Source of the DNA: Flaccisagitta enflata
Taxonomy: Eukaryota > Chaetognatha > Sagittoidea > Aphragmophora
Assembly (NCBI GenBank): GCA_965153355.1
Contig: OZ231127.1
Span: 51,832,001 to 51,896,000, forward strand
Direction of reading: 5' to 3'
DNA: 64,000 nucleotides
Position numbers and translations under genes: made by a program. This document shows positions 54,947 to 64,000 of this stretch, in pieces. Every line of letters starts with the position of its first letter. Within the stretch, counting starts at the first letter, position 1. The notes beneath the pieces are model-generated. The model made no database searches and had not been told where the DNA came from. It was given only the letters and a program-made list of their open reading frames with translations.

Positions 54947-55335
54947 GTCGCAAAAGCGTCAGATGGTCAGCGGTACCCGTGCCCTGCCTAAGTAGGTTGT
55001 GCTTGAAGTTGAAGGGCAAGCATGGCAGCGGCCCTGAAGAGGTTGATGACCCATGCTTTCACACATATGGGGAATTCTCTCCTACTCTCCTTCGTCATCC
55101 CCCCCCCCCTCAAATCCCAATTTAGAGGCCCAAATCCCATTCTGGACCTCAAGGCTGAAATTTGGGCCTCAACGCTGAGATCTGGGCCTCCAGGCTAGGA
55201 TTTGGGCCATGAGGCTAGGATTTGGGCCTCAAGACTAGGATTTGGGCCTTGAGAGGAGAAGGAGGAGAAGAAGGAGAAAATTCCCCATATACGTGAAAGC
55301 ATAGGTCATCGACCCCTTTGGGGCCGCTGCCCAGA
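54947..55335 (+). mobile_element. Family B element (B-ix), head-to-tail with B-viii
   Basis: Starts GTCGCAAAAGCG without its own AATAG and continues CAGATGGTCAGCGGTACCC, GTGCCCTGCC, GGCCCTGAAGAGG and CCCATGC...CATATGG. The minisatellite of GGGCCTCAAGACTAGGATTT is short (about 55110-55250). It ends with GGAGAAGGAGGAGAA, GAAAATTCCCCATA and GCTGCCCAGAATGG. A (GAA)n tract follows immediately. Confidence 0.85.
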
Positions 55336-55337
55336 AT

Positions 55338-55515
55338 GGTAAGAAGAAAAAGAAGAAGAAGAAGAAGAAGAAGAAGAAGAAGAAGAAGAAGAAGAAGAAG
55401 AAGAAGAAGAAGAAGAAGAAGAAGAAGAAGAAGAAGAAGAAGAAGAAGAAGAAGAAGAAGGAGAAGAAGAAGAAGAAGACGACAAAGAAGAAGAAGAAGA
55501 AGGAGAAGACAAAGA
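55338..55515 (+). repeat. (GAA)n trinucleotide tract, ~178 bp
   Basis: GAA repeat with occasional GGA and GAC triplets, following the end of B-ix. Confidence 0.97.
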
Positions 55516-55520
55516 AGAAG

Positions 55521-55660
55521 GGGAGGGCTGATTTGAGGCCTGAGATGGCTGATTTGAGGCTTGAGAGGGCCGATTTGAGGCCTGAGATAGCTGATTTGAG
55601 GCCTGAAAGGGCTGATGAGAGGCCAGAGGGGGTAGATTCGAGGCTTGAAAGGTCTGAAAC
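55521..55660 (+). repeat. Orphan family B minisatellite
   Basis: About six units of GGCTGATTTGAGGCCTGAGA-type sequence with no flanking B modules. It sits beyond the (GAA)n tract after B-ix, as if left from an earlier copy. 55661-56168 has no supported gene. Confidence 0.75.
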
Positions 55661-56168
55661 TGGAACAGGAGCGAGAAAAAAAGACAGAGAGAAGAAAGAA
55701 GTAAGAAAGAAGCAGATTAAAGAGTGGTGGTGGGGAATCAGTCAGCAGATGAGTTAATCCCGGGCCGCAAAGCTCTCGCAGACTTTGTCACTTGAACGAC
55801 GAAAAATGAGAGATGGTGTGAGTGCGAGGTGAGGCCAAAGTGAATGTATTAGAAAGAGGAAAAGACAGAGACAGAGAAACTGCTATCGGTTGACTCAACG
55901 TTTAGTCAGAAATTATTGACCCTGACGAAAGCAACTTTTGGGGGGAAAATCATGAAAGACAGAAACACTCAAGAATAGCGTATGATGGCGGAACTTACGT
56001 ATCATCTTTTATCTGACAAGAGCGACAAAATATATCGAGATGAAGGAACTATTCTTATATCCCTTTAAATGCCATGTAACTGAAAGTGAAAGCATGATAT
56101 CATCACTCACGGCGATAAGAGCTACTCCGTTCCATCGCCAGTTTTGGATAACTCGTTCTCTTTCTTGT

Positions 56169-56220
<52 letters not shown>
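56169..56220 (+). repeat. (CT)n microsatellite, 52 bp
   Basis: Pure CT run. Confidence 0.96.
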
Positions 56221-56221
<1 letters not shown>

Positions 56222-56373
56222 TCTTCTCTTTGTTGCATTTTTGCCCTACCTGTCGCGCCACATGATTCAAAATAGATGTATGGAAATATCAATGGCAGTC
56301 ACGTGACGGGGAGAGATCATCTCTCAGAATATGCAAACACAGAATCGACCAACATTGAATGAGAAAATGAGAG

Positions 56374-56402
56374 GAGAGAGAGAGAGAGAGACAGAGAGAG
56401 AC

Positions 56403-56466
<64 letters not shown>

Positions 56467-56660
56467 AGAGAAAGAGAAAGAGAAAGAGAAAGAGAGAAAG
56501 AGGAGAAAGAAGTATTCAGCGATTTTTTGGGTAAGCAAAGGGAAATTCGATCTTGCAAGGTAAAATATCAATGGAATCGGGGAAGAAAAAAAAAAGAGGA
56601 AGCCAGGATGAGGGAGAAGAGGAGGAGGAGGAGGAGGAGGAGGGGAAGAAGAAGGGGAGT
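56374..56660 (+). repeat. (GA)n, (GAGACA)n, (GAAA) and (GGA)n patches
   Basis: GA run with GACAGAGA insertions at 56390-56418, a pure GA part to 56458, an AGAGAA hexamer run to 56492, then (GGA)n at 56619-56643. Confidence 0.92.
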
Positions 56661-56707
56661 GATAGAAATTGATATGAAAGGGTGAGGTGAGAGTGAGCAA
56701 GAGAGAA

Positions 56708-56709
56708 AA

Positions 56710-56741
<32 letters not shown>

Positions 56742-56745
56742 ACGA

Positions 56746-56805
<60 letters not shown>

Positions 56806-56811
56806 AAAAAA

Positions 56812-56851
<40 letters not shown>

Positions 56852-56875
56852 AAAAAAGAATCAAAGGTAATGAAT

Positions 56876-56950
<75 letters not shown>

Positions 56951-57020
56951 AAGAAAGAAAGAAAGGGAGAGAAAAAAAAAAGAAAGAAAGATAGAGAAAA
57001 AGAGAGAAAGAAGGAAAGAA
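56708..57020 (+). repeat. (AAAG)n tetranucleotide tract, ~310 bp
   Basis: GAAA repeat in two parts separated by a 25-bp break near 56855-56880, decaying toward 57020 where B-x starts. Confidence 0.96.
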
Positions 57021-57800
57021 AACAGTGGCAAAAGTATTACATGGTCAACGGTACCCGCTACCCCCAATTTATGTAGTTATGTATGTGGGGATGAGATGTT
57101 AAGTGGGGCAGCGGCCCTGAAGAAACCCATGATCTATGACTACTTTTTAGGAAAATAAGGGCTCTGAAGGACCTGACTTGAGGTCCAAGGGGCCTGATTT
57201 GAGGTCCAAGATGCCCAAGTTGAGGTTTCAGGCCTCATTTGTGTCTAAAGAGAGGTCATTTTGGCCTGGGGGGAACTGGGCAAATGTAGAGTCTGAGAAG
57301 CAGAGAAGGTTTGAGGCAGGAGAGACAAAATTTGAGGTCAGAAAATGTCAAGATTTGGGATTTAAGAGGCCCTAGTTTGGATCTGAAAGGTCGGATATGG
57401 GATCTAAGAGACCCCATTTGGGGTCTGAAAACCCTGATCTAGAGTCCATGAGGCCTGACCTGAGGTCTTAGGCCTTTAGGATCTGAAAGGCCTGATTAGG
57501 GGGTCTGAGAGGCCAGATATGGTGTCTTGAGAGGCTTGATTTAAGGTCTGAAAGGCTTGAATAGGGGTCTTGAACCCCTGACTTGGGATTTGAAAGGCCT
57601 GATTAGGGATCTTACAGGCCTGATTTTAGGCCTGGGAGGCCTGTTTTGGGCCTAAGAGGCCTGATTTTGAGTCTGCTTTAAGGTCTGGTTGGCCTGGTTC
57701 GAGGCTGGGGGGGGACACCGGAAACTGGAACTAGGAGATAATCGATTTTTTTCATGTGGAATCATAGTCATTGACTCCTTCGGGGCCGCTGCCCAAAAAA
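57021..57800 (+). mobile_element. Family B element (B-x), divergent
   Basis: AACAGTGGCAAAAGTATTAC, CATGGTCAACGGTACCCGC, TACCCCC...GGGGCAGCGG, then a long minisatellite of AGGCCTGATTTGAGGTC-type units (57160-57710). It ends with GGCTGGGGGGGGAC, AATCATAGTCATTGAC, CCTTCGGGGCCGCTGCCC and AAAAAA. The left hairpin modules are worn, so it looks like an older copy. It follows a (GAAA)n tract. Confidence 0.75.
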
Positions 57801-58075
57801 GAATGATCTACACGGACAGATCTACAGGCACTAGACGAACGTAAAACTAAAAGAAGTAAGCCTAACAACAAGGTGGAAGGGGAGGGGTAAAGTCAGTGAA
57901 CAGTGAACAGAGTATTGAAAACAAATTCTACACAGAAACCACCGTGGATGAAAGAATTTGGGAAGGTCAGTGAAAAGCAGGGAGAGATCACTAAAAGATG
58001 AATCACGAAAGAAAACAGAAATCGATTCCATTGCTATGATTTAAAACTTCGAGACCAATCCTTTCTTGCTGGTTT

Positions 58076-58178
58076 GTCATAGTTTGTCATCGTCAAGAAG
58101 ATGATTTCCTATCAAAGATCAGTTCAGGCGAGTTTGTCATCGCCGAGAATTTAGATGATTTCCTATCAAACGTCGTTC
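58076..58178 (+). repeat. Short tandem duplication, ~50-bp units
   Basis: GTTTGTCATCGTCAAGAAG...ATGATTTCCTATCAAA recurs once as GTTTGTCATCGCCGAGAA...ATGATTTCCTATCAAA about 50 bp later. Otherwise 57801-58453 has no feature except a poly-G run near 58363. Confidence 0.7.
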
Positions 58179-58456
58179 AACAAACACAGTAAAATCCCAC
58201 TTAAATGATTTCAAGAAAATAACAGATTCTATCTGTCGTAGATGACATTCAGTTCATTACAGCCATTATAGGAAATAAAGGAAAACAGGCTAAAGGGACA
58301 AAGAACTAACGACTAACATCTGCTATAGGCGGAATTCTGTTAAAAGCGGGTCCGTTGAAGCGGGGGGGGGGGATGCAATTGTATATCTAAGACCAACTAC
58401 GTTATATTTTCCGTTTGGATAGAACTAGTCATTTTGATCTACAGATTGGAGGGTAA

Positions 58457-58805
58457 TTGAACGAGAACCCCCCCCTGTAGTAACCCCCCCCAAAAGCCTA
58501 GCGCATTTTAGCAACAGATATGGTTGAAGTCTCATTTGTTATTTAACATTATTACAAATGGTGCCAGCAGAGGGTTATTTTACCTTTGTCCCCAACTAAA
58601 GTTATGGCTCTTTAAAGTGTTTAATTTAGATATCTTTAAATAATTGCAAAATTATCAAATTTACCATTCTAATAATTGTAACTTAAGTTAGAGGACAAAA
58701 CTCATAAAATGCTCTTATGGTGCCATTTGTATTGACATAAACTATCCATACTTGTAGCTCTAGGTGGGTGGGTGCTACAGATTTCAGGCGGGGCTCTGGT
58801 TCAAT
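58457..58805. mobile_element. Inverted-repeat MITE, short form (349 bp)
   Basis: Left end TTGAACGAGAACCCCCCCCT. The reverse complement of the right end is TTGAACCAGAGCCCCGCCTG with CTGTAGCACCC further in. Both are flanked by TAA (58454-58456, 58806-58808). Ends and the inner GGTGCCAGCAGAG / CTCTTATGGTGCCA pair correspond to the long form at 27405-28422, which has about 670 bp more. A TAA duplication would suit PIF/Harbinger, but the class is uncertain. Confidence 0.7.
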
Positions 58806-58845
58806 AACGATCTGATCTGTTGAAGAAATACTTTCTGAATTTATC

Positions 58846-58890
58846 TTTTCTGAAATCCTTTAATATATATATATTCTGAAATCCTTTAAA
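58846..58890 (+). repeat. 16-bp direct repeat around (TA)n
   Basis: TCTGAAATCCTTTAA occurs on both sides of a short (TA)n run. Beyond it, 58891-59397 has only a poly-G patch (59070-59090) and no supported gene. Confidence 0.7.
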
Positions 58891-59397
58891 GAAGAGGCGT
58901 AGTCAGGTTTGGGAATTCACATGCAGTTATGGCTAATTTGATGAATACATTTAGAAATACTTATTTGTTATACCAGCTAACATATGCATACGCTGAGCTG
59001 ATGTAATCAATGAATCATGAGTGTATGGATGAGACGATATTTTCTCATCGAAAACCGAGATTGTATGCTGGAGGGGGTGGGGGGGGGGGGGGTGGAGCGA
59101 GGACCAACCAAAAGTCGACATACCCCGAAGAAGGAAGAATTTTCCAGCGAAATGTTAGGATATATGATTTTGAGAAAAGAAGTTGGAAAACATGAAAAAA
59201 GAATTAAAACAATTTCCCCACGTTTGAAATGCAAAGGGAATTGAACGCTGCCTAAAATTGGAAATACCCGTATTCAACTCCTGCCTCTAATTAGTGCTCC
59301 CCCCTTACATCAAGAAAGAAGGAGTTCACAACTAAAAACAAAAAAGAATTGATAAAAAAATCATGTAGAACTATTGGTTATTTAGGTTATTACATTG

Positions 59398-59424
59398 CAA
59401 AAAAAAAAAAAAAAAAAAAAAAAA
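59398..59424 (+). repeat. poly-A run
   Basis: About 26 A. No retroelement body is recognisable upstream. 59425-60014 shows nothing else. Confidence 0.9.
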
Positions 59425-60005
59425 CACATGAATGAGAATGACATGCAATAAAACAAAATATATTAAGCTTAAGTATTTTACTGCATAGAATCACAAAAGA
59501 ACAAGCCCGTGGATGAGTGAATAAAAGGGCGCTTATTGCAGGTTGAAAATGGCAATGTTTTTTTTTCAATTTCTAAATCGCCCGGGGGGCTAATCACAGG
59601 AAATACGGTAGGCCCATAAATGGCGGCTGACTGGTGAAAAGGACGGACAGTAATCTTTGTCAAGAATACCGACGGGGGTTTCAATCAATACATGCAAATG
59701 CTTTTACGACCAGATTCTTTCGAAAATGAAAAAAAAATGATTGCCAAGGGAAAAAAATTAAGAAAAAGTTTGCTCAGCAGCGAGAAGTCTAGAATTTGGT
59801 AAAAGAAAGAAAGAAAAGATTTGTGTGGAATTGATCTCTAGATCTGTGTTACGAAACTCTCTTTTCTTCTCTCTCTCTCTCTTTCTCTCTCTCTCCTTTC
59901 CTAGATTCCACCCAATATTTACTCTTTTGGTCTTTTCTCAATTGGGAGACAAGCTCGCAGAGAGAGAGGACAATATATTCCAGAAAAAAAAGATGAGGAA
60001 AAAAT

Positions 60006-60108
<103 letters not shown>

Positions 60109-60427
60109 TATGTCAGTTATGAAGGCAGACAAAGAAGCACACGGACAGTGATACTTAAAAGTCAAATCGAAAGGAGGAGGTAGACAGACAGACAGGCAGA
60201 CAGACAACCAGTCCACATAAAGACAGGGCGAAAACATGGACATAAGAGATTGGACGAAAGAAAAATGGACAAACAAAGAGAAAAGCCCAGGAAAATGGAA
60301 TTAAACGAGAAGAAAAGCAATCGGAGGGTCTCAAAACTTAAGATTCTATCATTTAATCAATGCACAGATGTATGTTCAGAAATTGTGCGAGGGAAAAATA
60401 GAGAGATAGAGAGAGAAAGAGAGAGAA

Positions 60428-60640
<213 letters not shown>

Positions 60641-60902
60641 AAAAGACAGAGACAGAGACAGAAAGTGAAAGGGACTCCGGTACCGCCGTCACACAGTGTC
60701 TTCATGATGGAAATCCGAAGAGGGGGGAAAAATTAAAGGGAAACGGGATTGGATTCATTGAAAAAGCTAATTAGAGAGAAAGAGGGACAAAATAAATTGC
60801 AATGGCAAAACTATCAAGATCCAGATATTAACAAAAGACAAATTCTTTTTCCGTCGTCCATCTTTTTATTTTGTCAAAGAGAAAAGGCTCGAAAGACAAA
60901 AA

Positions 60903-61011
<109 letters not shown>

Positions 61012-61062
61012 TAAAGATAGAACGCGAGGTAGAGAGACACTAGGGGAGAAGAAGAAAAGAAT

Positions 61063-61353
61063 CAGGGGTGTATATTCTTGAGTCGCTTTTGATTTTTTCC
61101 CCCCCCCCTGCCTTTGATTTTCTTCCCCGCGACGCGCCGCGTCGTGTTTTTTTATCCATGATTTTCTTCCCCATATAGCAATAAGGTTTAAATAGTGTTA
61201 AATTGTGTTCTTACCAATTGAGTTTATGATTTGGTACTGTATAAAGTTATATTTTCCTGTAAATTTCTTTTTTCTCTTTTTCCCCATCTCCAGATTTGAT
61301 CTTTTCCCCCCCCCCCCCACCGGGGGGGGGGAACTCAAGAATATACAGGCCTG
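61063..61353. mobile_element. hAT-type MITE, 291 bp
   Basis: Left end CAGGGGTGTATATTCTTGAG and the reverse complement of the right end (CAGGCCTGTATATTCTTGAG) match at 18 of 20 positions. They are flanked by the identical 8 bp AAAAGAAT at 61055-61062 and 61354-61361. CAGG ends with an 8-bp duplication are classical hAT features. The interior has C-runs at both subterminal positions and no coding frame. 61354-61807 has no other feature. Confidence 0.88.
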
Positions 61354-61807
61354 AAAAGAATAGAATAGAATAGAGGGGAAAGGAAAGGATAGGGCTTGTC
61401 CACCAAGGAGATGGTACGGGAAGAGAGGGAGAAGCGGTGATAAGAGTAAGGGGGACATGTGGGGATTTGAATCTGAGTGATATCAAAAAAGAGACTGATA
61501 TCAAATGTGTTCTGAAATTAAAGGGAGGAAGAGTCGTAAAGGGAAGAGGAGGATGAACGGAAGAAATGAGGTGGAAACTAATCGGATGATAAAATCCTTA
61601 ATTTGTAAGTAATATTCGTGGGTAGAGACGAATTTGATTAAGTTCTACGATGGGGTTTGAAGAAGGGTAAAAAGAATAATACCGAGATGAGACGATTTGG
61701 GGTCGAGGATCACTCATCAAAGGGTTACTCCTTCTAATCTCTCGTTTAAAAGATGTTGAGATGTTGATAGACAATTCTCAAATACGGTAGACTGCCCTTG
61801 TCTTTGT

Positions 61808-61940
61808 CTCTCCTGTGCACGTGACCCTATTACGTTCTGAACTGGTCGATCGGCTATCTGGCTGGTCGAAAAAAAAAAAACACTGTCTTTGCGTCATTGT
61901 TACTCAGGTTGCTTTGAATAGTATTGTATACGGCCTTGTT
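61808..61940 (-). mobile_element. Family A element, decayed (copy A24)
   Basis: GTGCACGTGACCCTATTACG, CTGGTCGATCGGCTATCTGG, TTGCGTCATTGTTACTC and GTATACGGCCTTGTT retain the order of the family but with heavy decay. The terminal hairpin is lost. Confidence 0.45.
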
Positions 61941-62235
61941 GGATATGCAAATGGGGGGCAAAAAGAAAAAAAGAATGTTGGAAGCAAATCTCACATTTTA
62001 CTTTCGCTCCATTAACGACAGCAATTTTGCATCTATTTCTTGATTCTGGATTATCTTCCTCGCTACTTACGTTACTTATGGTTCTTTTTTTAATCTTTAA
62101 CCCAGCCAATCATAGGTATGTTAGTCCTGGGTGTAACACATGAATTTCCTATGCATTTTTGCCATCCAAAGATATGAATAGCACGATCAATCTATGAATC
62201 ACTCACTGATATGATATCTTTTCATCATCCACTCC

Positions 62236-63427
62236 TTTTGGGCAGCGGCTCAGGAGGGGACGATGACCTATGCTTTCACACAAATGGGGAATTTTCTCCT
62301 TCTTCTCCTTCTTCTTCGTCTCCTTCTCTGTCTGACCCCCCCCACTCAAATCCTAGCCTCAAGGCCCCGATCCCAAGTCTCGGGGCCCAAATCCCAGCCT
62401 CATGGAACAAATCCCAGCCTCGAGGCCCAAATCCCAGCCTTGAGGCCCATCTCAGCCTCGAGGCCCAAATCCCAGCCTCAAGGCCCAAATCCCAGCCTCG
62501 AGGCCCAAATCCCACCCTCTATGCCCAAATTCCACTCCCATGGCCCAAGTCCCATCTTGAGACCCAAATCCCATCTTCTAGGCTTAAATTCCAGCCCAAG
62601 GGCCCAAATATCAGACTCCCAGTGTCGAGGCCCGAATTCCCGCCTCGAGACCCAAATCCAGCCTTGATGCCCAAATCTGAGCCCAAAGGCCCAAATCCAA
62701 ATTGCTAGAAGAAGGAGAAGGAGAAAATTCCTCACGTGTGTGAAAGCATAGGTCATCGACCCCTTCGGGACCGCTGCCCTGCTCCCTCCCTCAACTTCAA
62801 GCACATTTAACACATGCGGCACATTTAGGCGGAAAATGTATGAACATAGTTGACACAGTAAACATAACTCCAGTTCCATGAAATTTGAGCTGGAAGTAGC
62901 TTTTTAGTGGTATTTTCATATAATGTAAAGATGTAATCCCAATTCAAGTCATGAATGGGGTATAATTACCAAGATATTCAAATCACGATCTCAAGATGTT
63001 ACAGAATTTTCAAGCTCTCAATCAAGGGAAAAAGAAAAAGATTTTTGACAAGCTTTTAAAGTACTGTGAGTGAAAGAAAGCGGGCAGATTTGACTGATTG
63101 TTACCAGGAAGAGTATCGGAGAGTAATTGGAGTGAAGCGCCGATGTTTTTTTGGCTCAAAGATAGAACAATGCTAGATAAATGGAGGTGGAATAAAGGGA
63201 TGGAGAAAACCAATTGAGCAATCGTTTCCTGAGAAGGTTTGTACATGTAACACTACTTTAAATGTTCTCAAGACTTTCTATGGTCACTGTTTGGGCCTAT
63301 GATAACCTAAATTTCGCTGATAAACCATTTTCATTCGATTCCCGTAGTTTTCCGCCTAAATGTGTCGCGTGTGTTACTTAGGCAGGGCACGTGTACCACT
63401 GACCATCTAACGCTTTTGCGACTATTT
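62236..63427 (-). mobile_element. Family B element (B-xi) split by an insertion
   Basis: Tail side TTTTGGGCAGCGGCTCAGG, CCTATGCTTTCACACAAATG then GGGAATTTTCTCC. The minisatellite of GGCCCAAATCCCAGCCTC(G/A) spans 62345-62700. The inverted module is at 62700-62780 (GAAAGCATAGGTCATCGACC, CCTTCGGGACCGCTGCCC). The inter-arm region starts CTCAACTTCAAGCACAT and is interrupted at 62808. The rest of the head (CTTAGGCAGGGCACGTGTAC, CTGACCATCTAACGCTTTTG, CGACTATTT) resumes at 63377. Confidence 0.85.
62810..63374. mobile_element. TA-flanked MITE, 565 bp, inside B-xi
   Basis: 27-bp inverted ends: the left starts ACACATGCGGCACATTTAGG and the right, reverse complemented, ACACACGCGACACATTTAGG, both followed by CGGAAAA (25 of 27 identical). 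TA lies on each side (62808-62809, 63375-63376). The uninterrupted site in B-ix (GCACAACC-TA-CTTAGGC, inverted) shows exactly where it entered. TA targeting suggests the Tc1/mariner supergroup. No transposase frame. Confidence 0.88.
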
Positions 63428-63639
63428 GATCATGAAAGGCAGTTGCTACCACCCTTCATACGATCCACACCTGCTACGCCGTTTTAAAGTTTCCTCGCTC
63501 GTCCAAATTCACATCTCTCTTTCCCCCCAATCTTCCTACTTCATGAAATGATGAAAAAAAAAAAAAGATAGAAACCTTCGGGGGAACTCGAGGGAGTTTT
63601 AGCCCGGGCATTGTCATTACGTTGTATAGCTCGAATCTT

Positions 63640-63715
63640 CGTTGTCGTCCTCTCGTCATTGTCTTCATTTACTTCTTCGTCGTCATTGTCGTCGTTTTCG
63701 TCGTCGTTTCCGCCA
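63640..63715. repeat. Degenerate (GTC)n / (CGT)n patch
   Basis: CTTCGTCGTCATTGTCGTCG and TTTTCGTCGTCG words. The remainder of 63428-64000 is T-rich with CT-rich words near 63895-63930 and no supported gene. Confidence 0.75.
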
Positions 63716-64000
63716 CGTGTTCATCACATGAGGATGAAGTTACGAATTGTTAATTAAGGAAGAATTTCTCCCTTCAGTTAGAATGAATTCCATTAATGCT
63801 TCGTGATCAAAATTAATTGTTCTTCGAATTGCTAAACTCATCTCCCTTTTTTTTCTGCTCTCTTTCTCTTGTCTCGTTTTTTCAGTATTTCTTTGTCTTT
63901 GTCTCTGTCTCTGTCTCTCTCCTTCTCTCCATTCCCATTCGTATTTTCGTATCTTTTCATCAACTCCGCCTAATTATTCGTTTCATTTCTTAGAACCTTC

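Noticed and set aside
58190-58360. Possible mariner/Tigger element (ACAGTAAAATCCCACTT ... GCTATAGGCGGA)
   Set aside because: No matching inverted end or TA pair could be found, so it was not called.
59398-59424. Poly-A run as a retrotransposon tail
   Set aside because: No retroelement body, target duplication or reverse-transcriptase remnant lies upstream.

Overview
The window is eukaryotic, almost certainly from an animal and probably an invertebrate. It is AT-rich, packed with long simple repeats and cut-and-paste transposon remnants, and has no bacterial-style gene organisation. The species cannot be named from the sequence. I find no protein-coding gene, rRNA or intact tRNA that I can support. 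Nearly all long open frames are translations of microsatellites, of a minisatellite or of transposon interiors. All coordinates were read by eye and may be off by a few bases.

Layout. Dinucleotide to tetranucleotide tracts recur every 1-2 kb, mostly (GA)n, with (CT)n, (GT)n, (GACA)n, (GAA)n, (CAA)n, (AAAG)n and (CCAT)n. A near-pure (ATC)n block of about 1.0 kb lies at 45.1-46.1 kb. From 42.1 to 44.1 kb there is a satellite array of about 163-173 bp monomers. Part of it is organised as a 338-339 bp dimer repeated three times.

Two interspersed families dominate the rest. Family A (about two dozen copies, 50-250 bp) starts AACAAGGCCGG and ends in hairpins followed by CTAAAAA. It usually carries a short (GGAC)n run and one of at least three interiors. 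Family B (eleven copies, about 0.3-0.8 kb, one enlarged by an insertion) has a hairpin head starting AACNAG or AATAG. It then has a G/C hairpin module, a 20-21 bp minisatellite, the inverted G/C module, and an end in GCTGCCCAAAAA. Most B copies abut a purine-rich microsatellite. The stems of both families change on both sides between copies, so base pairing appears to have been kept. They may be one class of non-autonomous, hairpin-ended mobile element, which I do not recognise.

Conventional non-autonomous DNA transposons are also visible from their ends. hAT-type elements with 8-bp target duplications lie at 24485-26086, 24811-25250 (nested in the first) and 61063-61353. TA-flanked elements lie at 30285-30889, 35044-35571, 36757-37755, 38822-39397 and 62810-63374. 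The last is inserted in a B element whose uninterrupted site can be inferred from another copy. A long and a short form of one inverted-repeat family lie at 27405-28422 and 58457-58805. The window therefore reads as heterochromatin-like or intergenic repeat territory where nested insertions record relative ages.
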